Shown here: piece after piece, positions 8,923-17,976 of the stretch
How the letters are laid out: each line of letters begins with the position of its first letter
Position numbering within the stretch: position 1 is the stretch's first letter
Assembly: GCA_002336485.1 (NCBI GenBank)
Contig: DDCZ01000027.1
Location: 4,119-68,118 of the forward strand
Direction of reading: 5' to 3'
Length of the DNA stretch: 64,000 bases
Source: Flavobacteriales bacterium UBA1993
Lineage (GTDB): Bacteria; Bacteroidota; Bacteroidia; Flavobacteriales_G; Salibacteraceae
Translations under genes and position numbers: made by a program
The notes under the pieces: model-generated
Database searches by the model: none
Seen by the model: only the letters and a program-made list of their open reading frames with translations
Told to the model about the DNA's origin: nothing

Positions 8923-8937
8923 GTGACATCATGTCAC
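8923..8937. repeat. Perfect 15-bp palindrome between dnaK and a lipoprotein gene
   Basis: GTGACAT-C-ATGTCAC reads the same on both strands. It lies 3 bp past the stop of the lipoprotein gene and 136 bp upstream of the dnaK start. No U tract follows, so it is not an obvious terminator; a smaller GACAG-AAA-CTGTC repeat adjoins at 8913-8925. It could be a protein-binding site or a simple 3' hairpin. The rest of 8788-8940 shows nothing else I can support. Confidence 0.4.
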
Positions 8938-8940
8938 CAT

Positions 8941-10140
8941 TTACTGGCACTTAGGCCCTGTTGCGAGGATCGCGCAACGACCAGGTCGGGTGAATGACTT
9001 GGACTTTGTATAGTCATTGGAGTTTACCAAGTTAGAGTATAAGAGCTCCTCCATGGTTTTGTTATCGAGAATCCGACCAGAGGTGTGAACACTATTGGTT
9101 CTTGTCGAAGCTACTAGGCGACTCGCCCAAATCCCAATGCCGCCATTTACGTTTGTATACTCAGGACGATCCTGAACTACTCCCGATATCGGTTGATTCA
9201 CCTCTATATATGTAGTAAGTTCCTTATTAGCTACTTCGACAAAAAATTGCACCGTATCCGAAACAATGCGTTGCATGTTTCGAACAACTGTGGTGTCTAG
9301 GTCATCCACTCTTCGTGCAATCGTAGAGTAAAAGTCTTGGGTAGATATTCCTGGAAATATTTTCTTAGCGCCGGCTTCGTCCTCAAAGTTTCTTGAACCA
9401 ATCGATAGGGTCACTGAGTCTAATGTGGCCACACCTGTTGTTAAATTAAAATCTCGATAGTAGAGTCGGCAATAGGATGTGTAAAGATGTCCACCCGTTA
9501 CGTCAGACCATTCAACTTCAAAACTCTTGGCGTAGTCTACTCCATTTACCCAAAGCACTTCTTGTTTATTTCGATCCGAACCTCCGTTAGTGCTCCCAGC
9601 ATTTCCAGACAATCGAGGTTCATCCAATCGTACTGCCTCGATGCCAATTCCTGATGAGGCAGGAGCGCCGAGGATATCCGTCAGCGCGGTGACCTTTCGT
9701 TCATCTTCTCCTTCAACATTTACTACGCACTCTAATTGATAAAGCTTTGTCACATCAAGCGTTGCGTCAAAATAGTAGATCACATTGCTATCGCTATTAA
9801 AGCTACCATCTTCTTTATTGTAAATGGTCGTCTTTGTTAAAGGCCAAGTCCTTTCGGTTTTTGTGATGCCATCAACCTCCATCTCATGCACAAAAGCATT
9901 AAGCTCAGCATCTGAATATTCGTTAATCCCATTTTGTCTTGCCAATGCTGCCGCAGAGTCTTCGCCAACAAACGCCTTGTTAATTCGAATAAATTGCCTT
10001 GTCTGGTCAGCTTCCAACAATCCGTATATGATCGTAACATCGCGCTTTGGCGCTATCACGTCAATATCAGTTGAACACCCTGTGGATAGAATTGAAGCAA
10101 CAGCCATCGAGGCAACTAGTACAGATCGAAAAATTGACAT
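8941..10140 (-). CDS. Hypothetical lipoprotein, DUF4249-like pattern
   Basis: 399 residues with a lipoprotein signal peptide and lipobox LSTGC at residues 18-22. The mature protein is beta-rich and soluble, opening with RDVTIIYGLLEADQTRQFIR and closing with YTNVNGGIGIWASRL, a late motif reminiscent of DUF4249 and related Bacteroidota outer-membrane lipoproteins that often travel with TonB receptors. No receptor is adjacent, so it stands alone. Two Cys close to the C-terminus (RCAILATGPKC) could form a disulfide. I cannot assign a function. A TAnnTTTG promoter candidate lies 30 bp upstream of the start. Confidence 0.65.
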   Translation of the reverse strand: MSIFRSVLVASMAVASILSTGCSTDIDVIAPKRDVTIIYGLLEADQTRQFIRINKAFVGEDSAAALARQNGINEYSDAELNAFVHEMEVDGITKTERTWPLTKTTIYNKEDGSFNSDSNVIYYFDATLDVTKLYQLECVVNVEGEDERKVTALTDILGAPASSGIGIEAVRLDEPRLSGNAGSTNGGSDRNKQEVLWVNGVDYAKSFEVEWSDVTGGHLYTSYCRLYYRDFNLTTGVATLDSVTLSIGSRNFEDEAGAKKIFPGISTQDFYSTIARRVDDLDTTVVRNMQRIVSDTVQFFVEVANKELTTYIEVNQPISGVVQDRPEYTNVNGGIGIWASRLVASTRTNSVHTSGRILDNKTMEELLYSNLVNSNDYTKSKSFTRPGRCAILATGPKCQ

Positions 10141-10158
10141 AAAATTCCTTTACGTTTG
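10134..10158 (+). promoter_or_regulatory. Candidate promoter for panB
   Basis: TTG (10134-10136), 14-bp spacer, TACGTTTG (10151-10158), which matches the -7 box TAnnTTTG. It begins inside the divergent lipoprotein start codon and would leave a leader of about 85 bases before panB. Candidate only. Confidence 0.35.
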
Positions 10159-10170
10159 CGTTTGAGTCGT

Positions 10171-10196
10171 CAAAAATACATTCCTATATAAGCCAA
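10171..10196 (-). promoter_or_regulatory. Candidate promoter for the lipoprotein gene
   Basis: Minus-strand TTG (10196-10194), 15-bp spacer, TATTTTTG (10178-10171), an exact -7 TAnnTTTG box 30 bp before the ATG at 10140. Same spacing as the candidate before the TM2 gene, which slightly strengthens both. Confidence 0.5.
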
Positions 10197-10250
10197 GACG
10201 ATAAAAATTGTTTTATGGTAGAATTTTAAAGATGAACGGCGATTATTGAT

Positions 10251-11090
10251 ATGAAGGAACTCGACCCACAACTGTCCCCTGTTGGCAAAAACGTGAAGAA
10301 AATCACAACCAACGTCCTACATCAAATGAAGGAACAAGGTGAAAAAATCAGTATGATCACGGCATATGATTACAGCCTTGCCCAATTGGTAGACCAAGCA
10401 AACGTCGACGTCATTCTTGTGGGAGACTCCGCTTCAAATGTCATGGCTGGACATGAGACGACGCTGCCTATCACGCTTGACCAAATGATTTATCATGCCG
10501 CCTCCGTAATTCGCGCAATTAATCATGCACTCGTGGTAGTCGACTTGCCCTTTGGTAGCTATCAAGGAAATTCTAAGGAGGCGTTGACTTCTTCTATTCG
10601 TATTATGAAAGAGGCCGGAGCGCATGCCGTGAAACTCGAGGGAGGGCGTGAAGTGAAAGAATCCATAGATCGTATTCTAACGGCAGGCATTCCTGTTATG
10701 GGACATTTAGGTTTAACGCCCCAATCAATTTACAAATTCGGAACGTACGCCGTTCGCGCTCGTGAAGAAGAGGAATCAAATCGCCTGATTGAAGATGCGA
10801 AAATCCTTGAAGAGACCGGCGTGTTTGGGATTGTCTTGGAAAAGATTCCGGCCAAGCTTGCAGGTGAGGTTGCCAGGTCTGTATCGATTCCTGTTATTGG
10901 AATTGGAGCTGGAAATGAAGTGGATGGACAGGTATTAGTTTTACACGACATGTTGGGAATTAATCATGAATTTTCCCCTCGGTTTCTGCGACGATACGCG
11001 GACCTGCACACCATTATTACGGATGCCGTGAGTAATTACATCTTCGATGTTAAATCGAAAGACTTTCCGAACAATGAGGAGCAGTATTGA
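10251..11090 (+). CDS. panB: 3-methyl-2-oxobutanoate hydroxymethyltransferase
   Basis: 279 residues. First step of pantothenate synthesis: transfers a hydroxymethyl group from 5,10-methylene-THF to 2-oxoisovalerate, giving ketopantoate, a precursor of coenzyme A. Family motifs are visible: ITAYDYSLAQLVDQA near the N-terminus, VDVILVGDSASNVMAGHETT (the metal-binding Asp lies in VGDS), LPFGSYQ, AHAVKLEGG, GIPVMGHLGLTPQS and IPVIGIGAGNEVDGQVLVLH. The 25-residue lead before the TTNVLHQMK region is slightly longer than in many PanB proteins. The 3' end overlaps the RluA gene, so they are co-transcribed. Confidence 0.96.
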   Translation: MKELDPQLSPVGKNVKKITTNVLHQMKEQGEKISMITAYDYSLAQLVDQANVDVILVGDSASNVMAGHETTLPITLDQMIYHAASVIRAINHALVVVDLPFGSYQGNSKEALTSSIRIMKEAGAHAVKLEGGREVKESIDRILTAGIPVMGHLGLTPQSIYKFGTYAVRAREEEESNRLIEDAKILEETGVFGIVLEKIPAKLAGEVARSVSIPVIGIGAGNEVDGQVLVLHDMLGINHEFSPRFLRRYADLHTIITDAVSNYIFDVKSKDFPNNEEQY

Positions 11091-11772
11091 TCTGAAGGAT
11101 CGCATCCTTTTTGAGGATAATCATCTGATTATTGTAAACAAGCTGCCTGGAGAGTTGGTGCAAGGCGACAAAACCGGAGATCATACTTTGGCTGACTCCG
11201 TCAAAGAATACATTCGACGAGAATCTGCCAAACCTGGAAATGTCTATCTCGGAATTCCGCACAGACTTGATAGACCAGTTAGCGGACTTGTCATCTACAC
11301 TAAAACAAGTAAGGCACTCAGTAGAATGAGCGAAATCTTTCGATCCAAAACTATTTCTAAAGAATACTGGGCGGTCACGGAGAAGCCACCAAAAGCGTCA
11401 AAAGGAACTTTGACCAATTTTTTAGCGAAGAACGAAAAGCAAAACAAGAGCTATGTTGTAGATGAATCTCAGAAAGGAGCGAAATCCTCTACCCTGCACT
11501 ATAATGTTTTATCTAAAAGTGATCGGTACACACTGATTGGTGTATCGCTCGAAACGGGCAGACACCATCAAATTCGTGCACAGCTTTCCAATATGGGTTC
11601 AATCATTAAAGGTGATTTGAAGTATGGTGCTAAGAGAAGTAATCCAGACGGTTCGATTAATCTTCACAGCAGATCCACCTCGTTTATTCATCCGGTTCAA
11701 CAGACTGAAATAAATATAACGGCACCGTGCCCGAATGAAAGTTTGTGGCAATTTTTTGAAGGTAGCGTTTAA
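11074..11772 (+). CDS. RluA-family RNA pseudouridine synthase
   Basis: 232 residues from the ATG at 11074 (an ATG at 11047 in the same frame would add nine residues). Converts uridine to pseudouridine in rRNA or tRNA. The catalytic motif is GIPHRLDRPVSGLVIYTKT with the essential Asp in HRLDR; ILFEDNHLIIVNKLPG is the family's N-terminal strand and ETGRHHQIRAQL its second motif. There is no S4 domain, so it is the short form found in many Bacteroidota. Substrate position cannot be read. It overlaps panB by 17 bp and shares a palindromic TTAA stop with the convergent arfB. Confidence 0.9.
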   Translation: MRSSIDLKDRILFEDNHLIIVNKLPGELVQGDKTGDHTLADSVKEYIRRESAKPGNVYLGIPHRLDRPVSGLVIYTKTSKALSRMSEIFRSKTISKEYWAVTEKPPKASKGTLTNFLAKNEKQNKSYVVDESQKGAKSSTLHYNVLSKSDRYTLIGVSLETGRHHQIRAQLSNMGSIIKGDLKYGAKRSNPDGSINLHSRSTSFIHPVQQTEINITAPCPNESLWQFFEGSV

Positions 11773-12173
11773 TCAGGCTTCCATCTTCTACTCGACTTCA
11801 ATTCTGAGCGTCGATTTTTTGACTCAATTCTCCTTGTTTTCGAAGCCTTTGATGGCTTAGAAGGAATCCGTCTTTTCTCGGGTGTTAACGCATCTTCCAA
11901 GATTGAATGCAATCTATTTATCGCAAGTCCCTTATTCTCAAGCTGACCTCGTTTCTCAGACACTGCAAGCGAAATAATATTTGAGCTCGAAATTCGATTT
12001 CCAAGTTTGATCTTGATAATTTCTTTCTGTGATTCACTCAGCGCCTTTGACGCAGCAATATCAAACATAACTTCGACGCGGGTCTCGGTTTTATTCACAC
12101 TTTGCCCACCAGGCCCTCCACTGCGGCTTGTGCGGAATTTGAGTTCTTTTTCAAATGTGTTGCTGTCAAACAT
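11769..12173 (-). CDS. arfB: Alternative ribosome-rescue factor ArfB (peptidyl-tRNA hydrolase)
   Basis: 134 residues, near the usual 140. Frees stalled ribosomes by hydrolysing peptidyl-tRNA. The release-factor loop SGGPGGQSVNKTETRVEV carries the GGQ catalytic motif at about residues 22-24, and the C-terminal tail is very basic (about residues 96-134), which in this family enters the empty mRNA channel. There is no stop-codon recognition domain, as expected. The start codon overlaps the priA stop in TAATG, so translation is coupled. The 3' end shares four bases with the RluA gene. Confidence 0.95.
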   Translation of the reverse strand: MFDSNTFEKELKFRTSRSGGPGGQSVNKTETRVEVMFDIAASKALSESQKEIIKIKLGNRISSSNIISLAVSEKRGQLENKGLAINRLHSILEDALTPEKRRIPSKPSKASKTRRIESKNRRSELKSSRRWKPD

Positions 12174-14623
12174 TACAATGGATCTACATCAATATTACAC
12201 CGCACTTTACGGAAATCTTCGTGTCCTTCCAATAAATCAATGGCCTGCCATATGCTATTTCTGGACTTAGAGGCAGATAAATTCGTTTCAATCTTCAAAT
12301 AAATCTGTCTGAGGTACCTATTTCGTACGCGTGCAATTGGCGGTTCTTCAGGGCCCAGCACTCTTTCGCCGAAGCTCTGTCGTAGTTCTTTTGCCAAAAA
12401 TTGCGATGCCGATTTCACAAACTTGGCGTCTTTATGCGACAATTGAAACTTGATCAATTTTGAAAATGGCGGATAATCGAATGCGCGCCGATCTAATAAC
12501 TGCTCCTCAAACATTCCTGTATAATTATGTCCCTTCACAAGGGCAATTATTGGATGGTCGGGCTTAAAGGTCTGAATCAAAACAGACCCTCGATCATTTT
12601 TTCTACCGGCCCGGCCAGCAACTTGCACTAATAACTGAAATGCACGCTCAAACGCTCGGAAATCAGGTCGATTCCATAAAGAGTCTGCGTTCATAACGAG
12701 TACCAATCCCACCTTTTCAAAATCCAATCCTTTTGTAATCATTTGAGTGCCGACCAAAATATCGTATGCACCCTCACTGAAAGCTTGAATTATATTCTCT
12801 AATGCCTTCTTCTTGCGCGTGGTATCAAGATCCATTCGAGCAATTCTCAATTCTGGGAATAGCACTTCCAAGTCATCCTCAATTTTCTCGGTTCCATATC
12901 CTCTGACCTTCAATTTTGCCGAATTACAATTGGGGCATTTTTCTGGCTGTTTAATGCTATAGCCACAATAATGGCAGAGCAGTTTCTCAAAGTATTTATG
13001 AAAAGTAAGATTCACATCGCAATTCACACACTCAGCAGACCAACCACATGCTTCACAAAGTTGAAACGGCGCATAACCGCGGCGATTTTGAAAAATGATA
13101 ACCTGCTTTCCGGCCTTGATCGTCTCCTTAATTTTAAGCACGGACTCGGGCGCGAAATCGGCTTGCATTTTCTTGTCCTTGTGCGCGGATCGCAGATCAA
13201 CTGCACTAATCAACGGCATCTTGATTTCACCAAAACGCACATTCAGTTCCACCAATGCGTACTTATCTGTCTTCGTCAAGTAATAGGACTGTACCGTTGG
13301 AGTGGCGCTACCAAGCAAAACTTTCGCGCCAAACTTGGCCGCGAGCCACGTTGCACTGTCCTTTGCATTGTAGAATGGACTTGACTCATGCTGCTTGTAG
13401 CTCGCGTCATGTTCTTCATCAATGATGACAAGGTCTAGCTTTTTGAAAGGGAGGAATACTGCTGATCGAGCGCCAAGAATGATTTTTGGTTCATTGTCAG
13501 AAAGCATTTGCAACCACATGGTTAGACGCTCCTTATTGCTGAACCTAGAGTGGTAAACCATGATCTTTTGACCAAGCAAGTTTTCCATCCTTTTCACCAG
13601 TTGAGCTGTGAGCGCGATCTCCGGAACGAGAATCAATGTTTGACCGGAATTATTATTTCTCGAAATCAACTCGGCATAGATATTTGTTTTGCCTGACCCA
13701 GTTACTCCGTGAAGAAGAACGGTCATTTTGCTCAACCACTTATTCTCAATTTCGGTGAGGACACGGTCTTGTTCCTCACTGAATTTGGATGCCTTAACAT
13801 CTTCCACATTGGTATCAAAGGAGTCCATTTCTACCCTTTTTTCAAATACTCCTTTCTCGATTAACGTATTAAGAATCGCAGGACTTGCGTTGCTGACATT
13901 CAGCAATTTTGTTCTTGCTACTTGCTGCAATGAACGATCGAAATAACCGCTCAATTCGAGGTATCGCATTACAATTTCGAGCTGTTTTGGAGCTCGAACG
14001 AGATTTTCCATCAAATCGCGCAAGGCTTCTTCACTATTGTATCGATCATTCAGATCAATAAATACGATGGTTTTTGGTTTGGCCTCCTCTTCCATAGACT
14101 CTTGAATCTCGACCACTCCGAGTTTTAATAACCGATCAAGTGATCGCTGAACCTTGCCTTTAGACATCGTTTTTTCAATATCCTGAATAGATGTTGATTC
14201 GTCCAGAGACAATCTAGACAGTATGTCAAAATCGATTTCGCTCAGCAGATCTGTATCGACAGATTTCGGATTCAAAACCACGGTTGATGATGATGTCAAT
14301 CTCATGGCCCCAGGCATTGCACTGAGCATAATTGTGCCAAGACCGCACATATAATATTCAGATATCCACTCCCACAATCGAAACTGCATTTCTGTGATGA
14401 TAGGCTCATTGTCAATCACATACTCGATCTCTTTCGTAGTCTGCCCTTGCCTAAGCGACGCATTCACTTCGTGGATAAGAGCAGAATAATAGCGCTTGGC
14501 GCCAAAAGGAACTACCACCCTTTTACCTGGAATCATTTCCTCAATCAATTCATCCGGGACGCTGTACGTAAAGGTTCCTCTTAAACTAAGTGGAATAATA
14601 ACCCTGATGTAGAAAGCTCCCAT
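12173..14623 (-). CDS. priA: Primosomal replication-restart helicase PriA
   Basis: 816 residues from the ATG at 14623; another in-frame ATG at 14644 adds seven residues. Neither has a clear ribosome site, and the later one better fits the family, where the FTYSVP strand lies near the N-terminus. PriA recognises stalled forks and reloads DnaB. Visible are the Walker A motif HGVTGSGKTNIY, DEEH box VIIDEEHDASYKQH, motif III LGSATPTVQS, the zinc-binding Cys cluster (CEACGWSAECVNC and CHYCGYSIKQPEKCPNC) and helicase motifs VGTQMITKGLDF and QVAGRAGR. It heads an operon with arfB and is divergent from a symporter gene 100 bp away. Confidence 0.96.
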   Translation of the reverse strand: MGAFYIRVIIPLSLRGTFTYSVPDELIEEMIPGKRVVVPFGAKRYYSALIHEVNASLRQGQTTKEIEYVIDNEPIITEMQFRLWEWISEYYMCGLGTIMLSAMPGAMRLTSSSTVVLNPKSVDTDLLSEIDFDILSRLSLDESTSIQDIEKTMSKGKVQRSLDRLLKLGVVEIQESMEEEAKPKTIVFIDLNDRYNSEEALRDLMENLVRAPKQLEIVMRYLELSGYFDRSLQQVARTKLLNVSNASPAILNTLIEKGVFEKRVEMDSFDTNVEDVKASKFSEEQDRVLTEIENKWLSKMTVLLHGVTGSGKTNIYAELISRNNNSGQTLILVPEIALTAQLVKRMENLLGQKIMVYHSRFSNKERLTMWLQMLSDNEPKIILGARSAVFLPFKKLDLVIIDEEHDASYKQHESSPFYNAKDSATWLAAKFGAKVLLGSATPTVQSYYLTKTDKYALVELNVRFGEIKMPLISAVDLRSAHKDKKMQADFAPESVLKIKETIKAGKQVIIFQNRRGYAPFQLCEACGWSAECVNCDVNLTFHKYFEKLLCHYCGYSIKQPEKCPNCNSAKLKVRGYGTEKIEDDLEVLFPELRIARMDLDTTRKKKALENIIQAFSEGAYDILVGTQMITKGLDFEKVGLVLVMNADSLWNRPDFRAFERAFQLLVQVAGRAGRKNDRGSVLIQTFKPDHPIIALVKGHNYTGMFEEQLLDRRAFDYPPFSKLIKFQLSHKDAKFVKSASQFLAKELRQSFGERVLGPEEPPIARVRNRYLRQIYLKIETNLSASKSRNSIWQAIDLLEGHEDFRKVRCNIDVDPL

Positions 14624-14723
14624 GGCCACGAATGTAATTCGCATGGACAGTACGCGCAGTCTGTTGTTTAAAACTCATTCTCACAAAAGCGTAAACAAGG
14701 CGATTTGCCAGTAATGTTGTACC

Positions 14724-16646
14724 ATGCTCGCACCGATCGATTGGATTATCATTATTTCTTTTCTCCTGCTGTCTCTGGGAATTGGAATTTACTATCGGCA
14801 AGCTGCGGGAAAGAGCCTATCAGACTTTTTTCTAGGTGGCCGGAACCTTCCTTGGTATGTGGCTGGATTGAGCATGGTAGCAACGACATTTGCAGCCGAT
14901 ACTCCGTTAGCCGTTTCAGAACTTGTCTCTCAGGGAGGTATCGCAAAAAACTGGCTTTGGTGGTCGTTCCTAATTGGCGGAGCCTTAACAACATTTTTCT
15001 TTGCCTCGCTCTGGCGCAGGTCAGGCGTGCTCACCGAGTTGGAGTTTATTACGCTGAGGTATGAAGGAAAGGCCGCTCACCTTTTACGCAGTGTAAAGGC
15101 AGTTTACCTTGGTCTTATTATCAACGCCGTCATCATTGCATGGGTGAACCTAGCTATGATGACGTTACTGCAAGTGTTCTTCGATCTAGGCCGTGTTGAC
15201 GCCATTCTCTGCACATTCGGATTAATGATTTTAGCTGTCATATACTCCTCTTTATCAGGTCTTAAAGGGGTCGCTATTACAGATACAGTTCAATTTGCTA
15301 TTGCCATGATTGGTTGTGTTATTCTCGCCGTAATAGTGGTAAACAGTGATGAGGTTGGCGGTATGGCCAAGTTAAAAACTACACTTCCATCACAAACGTT
15401 CGATTTCCTTCCATCGGTTAACGATGGCGGTTCGGGAATAATTCAGGGGTTCTCACTTTCAATTGGTGCGTTTTTATCTTTTGTAGCAATTCAATGGTGG
15501 GCCAGTTGGTATCCTGGAGCCGAGCCTGGCGGCGGTGGATATGTGGCCCAACGTATGATGAGCACTAGAAATGAAACGGAGTCTGTTTGGGCCACGCTTC
15601 TGTTTCAGGTGGGGCATTATTGCATTCGACCTTGGCCATGGATTGTAGTTGGTTTATGCGCTATCGCTCTCTATTCGCCTGAGATAACCAATCCGTTGTT
15701 AAACACTCAACTACTTGAAGCATCCACAGCAGAAGCTGCTGCAACTAACTATGCGGGATCTGCCGCTGATTTCATAGAAATGAATGAAGTTTCAGATGCT
15801 GCTTCAATAAAATCCGTTGAATATTTCTATTCTCCACGGCTAGGCTTTGTTTATGCGATGAAGGATTTCCTGCCCGCCGGACTCGTTGGGTTGTTGTTAA
15901 CGGCATTTATGGCTGCATACTTGAGCACTATAAGTACGCAAGTAAATTGGGGGGCCAGTTACTTAGTAAATGATCTACTGTTGCCCAATTACCCTAAACT
16001 CAAGAACCGTAACGTAGTGGATTTGAGTCGACTCGTATCGGTAGTGGTCATGATCGCCGGTGCTGCAGTCACACCAATGGTGACAAGTATCTCAGGAGTT
16101 TGGGCGTTCATTATGCAGTGTGGAGCTGGCCTAGGATTGGTATTAATCTTACGATGGTATTGGTGGCGAGTCAATGCCTGGAGCGAATTGACAGCTACGA
16201 TTGTTCCTCTATTCGCATACGGTATTAGCTTCTTTTACCTGAACGATTTACTTGGTCAATCATATATTGACAACAATGGACCATTTTTTTTCACGGTATC
16301 CGTAACAACCATTTCTTGGTTAGGCGTTACACTCATCTCCGGACCACAGAGCATCGAATCTCTTAAATCATTCTTCATAAAGGTGCGTCCCATGGGCAGT
16401 TGGCCAATTGAGTTCACTGCCAACACAAGGCATAATGCCGGATTAAAGTATGCCTTTGGAGGATGGATATCTATGGTTGCATTCATCGTATTTACCTTGT
16501 TCTGTATTGGGAACTTTATATTGTTGAATACTTCCTTGGCTATGTACCAAAGTATAGGTGCAATTATTTCGATTTTCGCACTGCGATATTTTCTGAAAAA
16601 AACCAATATCTTCGACCGCAATTCTCAATTACATGAATCTATCTAG
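14724..16646 (+). CDS. Sodium:solute symporter (SSS family)
   Basis: 640 residues with about 14-15 hydrophobic helices. The N-terminus IIISFLLLSLGIGIYYRQA, the SDFFLGGRNLPWYVAGLSMV segment and the following AADTPLAVSELV helix are characteristic of the SSS family, which moves sugars, amino acids, nucleosides or anions with sodium. Around residues 255-275 a WWASWYPGAEPGGGGYVAQR loop is typical of the Bacteroidota branch. The substrate cannot be inferred. It has an inserted loop at about residues 325-370. Its stop overlaps the lipoprotein gene downstream by 14 bp. Confidence 0.88.
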   Translation: MLAPIDWIIIISFLLLSLGIGIYYRQAAGKSLSDFFLGGRNLPWYVAGLSMVATTFAADTPLAVSELVSQGGIAKNWLWWSFLIGGALTTFFFASLWRRSGVLTELEFITLRYEGKAAHLLRSVKAVYLGLIINAVIIAWVNLAMMTLLQVFFDLGRVDAILCTFGLMILAVIYSSLSGLKGVAITDTVQFAIAMIGCVILAVIVVNSDEVGGMAKLKTTLPSQTFDFLPSVNDGGSGIIQGFSLSIGAFLSFVAIQWWASWYPGAEPGGGGYVAQRMMSTRNETESVWATLLFQVGHYCIRPWPWIVVGLCAIALYSPEITNPLLNTQLLEASTAEAAATNYAGSAADFIEMNEVSDAASIKSVEYFYSPRLGFVYAMKDFLPAGLVGLLLTAFMAAYLSTISTQVNWGASYLVNDLLLPNYPKLKNRNVVDLSRLVSVVVMIAGAAVTPMVTSISGVWAFIMQCGAGLGLVLILRWYWWRVNAWSELTATIVPLFAYGISFFYLNDLLGQSYIDNNGPFFFTVSVTTISWLGVTLISGPQSIESLKSFFIKVRPMGSWPIEFTANTRHNAGLKYAFGGWISMVAFIVFTLFCIGNFILLNTSLAMYQSIGAIISIFALRYFLKKTNIFDRNSQLHESI

Positions 16647-17550
16647 AATTTCTCTCTTCGTAGCTGTTTCACTCACGCTTTCAGCACTTACTGGCTGCGG
16701 AGATGGTGGTGACTCAAAGGATACTGAAGGGCCTGACAGTCAAGCTACTGCCGAACCAAAAAATCCGAACGCAGCCGGATTAATTAAAGTAGGTGACAAG
16801 CTTTTCAACTTACCTAGCCCGCTTGAAACAGCCTTCTTAATTGAGGAAGTTGGCGGTCATTTTACAGAAAATCTGATGAATGGAGAAGTGGATGCCACGA
16901 AGTATACCACGAAAAATGCACAAGCAATGAACCTGGGTATATATGGTGCCGACTTAGGTTATTCGCTCATTTATGGCCAGTCGCAGAAGGCTTTTACGCT
17001 CCTTGCCACTTGCAAAAAGCTCGGACAAGGATTGGGAATTAACCCTTCGATTTACACTTCAATGATGAAGCGCTTTGAGGGTAATATGGAAAATCGAGAT
17101 TCACTTCTCATTATGATTGCTCAAATGAATAGTTTGAGTGACGAGTACTTAAAAGAAAACGAAAGCGAAGACGTGAGTTCGTTGATATTATATGGTGGAT
17201 GGGTGGAGTCTCTTTATTTCACAACCAATCTTACAAAGCAATTGGATGATCCTAAACTACGGTCACGAGTTGGTGAGCAGAAGAATAGCTTGGAAAATTT
17301 AATTGGCTTAATGCAACAGTCAAACTCCACTGGACAATTAGACAACGTTGTAACAGAACTTCAATCGTTGCAAACTATCTTTAATAAGGTTGAGTACAAC
17401 TATGAATGGGTTGAACCAGAAACCAAGGCTGATAAGAGTTTGACGATAATAAAAAGTAAAAGCACCGTGAATTTGTCTGAAGAGGTTTTAAAAGAAATTA
17501 CAGACAAGATCACAGAAATTAGAAATAATCTAATCGCTACAACTGCCTAA
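16633..17550 (+). CDS. Lipoprotein of an unnamed family, paralogue of 58333-59193
   Basis: 305 residues with lipobox ALTGC at residues 18-22, an acidic linker, then a helical domain. It shares with the protein at 58333-59193 the motif NLPSPLET, a G-Y-x2-D-x-G pattern (IYGADLGY here), a TC-x2-L-x4-G stretch (TCKKLGQGLG) and a later GGWVES / GSWVET block, all in the same order. The two are therefore paralogues of one Bacteroidota lipoprotein family of unknown function. This copy overlaps the symporter gene and is followed after 2 bp by a small secreted protein, so all three are probably one transcript. Confidence 0.75.
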   Translation: MNLSRISLFVAVSLTLSALTGCGDGGDSKDTEGPDSQATAEPKNPNAAGLIKVGDKLFNLPSPLETAFLIEEVGGHFTENLMNGEVDATKYTTKNAQAMNLGIYGADLGYSLIYGQSQKAFTLLATCKKLGQGLGINPSIYTSMMKRFEGNMENRDSLLIMIAQMNSLSDEYLKENESEDVSSLILYGGWVESLYFTTNLTKQLDDPKLRSRVGEQKNSLENLIGLMQQSNSTGQLDNVVTELQSLQTIFNKVEYNYEWVEPETKADKSLTIIKSKSTVNLSEEVLKEITDKITEIRNNLIATTA

Positions 17551-17552
17551 CA

Positions 17553-17963
17553 ATGAAAGGACTTTTCACACTCGCAATTATTGCACTTTCTGCTTCCTTT
17601 TCGTTTGCGCAATGCGACATCACTGCAGACGTTTGCCAAAAGCACATAACCGATGACTTCTTGTCGGATGGTCAACACTATCGAGCACTGTTGCTAACGG
17701 ATCAAGTGGCTGAATTTAACGCAACCCTATACGGTGGAACGACGTATCGAATCTCAGCTTGTAGCGGCACCCAAGATGGAAACTTATTGTTTCGAGTTAC
17801 AGATAAGGACAGAAATCTGATCTTCCGAAACGTGGAGCATAAAAACGCCCCGTACTGGGATTTCCAACTCGAGTCTACGATGGATGTAATCATCGAAGCC
17901 GAGCTTGATCCAATTGCTGGAAATAGCGGATGTGCTGTCATGCTCATTGGTTTTAAGCGATAG
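17553..17963 (+). CDS. Small secreted beta-rich protein
   Basis: 136 residues with a signal peptide (MKGLFTLAIIALSASFSFA). The mature part has Cys pairs (CDITADVC near the start) and alternating hydrophobic strands such as GTTYRISACSG and MDVIIEAELD, giving a probable small beta-sandwich of about 115 residues. It resembles the bacterial pre-peptidase-like or galactose-binding folds only in general pattern. No family recognised. It starts 2 bp after the lipoprotein stop and ends 13 bp before the peroxiredoxin start. Confidence 0.6.
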   Translation: MKGLFTLAIIALSASFSFAQCDITADVCQKHITDDFLSDGQHYRALLLTDQVAEFNATLYGGTTYRISACSGTQDGNLLFRVTDKDRNLIFRNVEHKNAPYWDFQLESTMDVIIEAELDPIAGNSGCAVMLIGFKR

Positions 17964-17976
17964 TGCACCACTTTCC

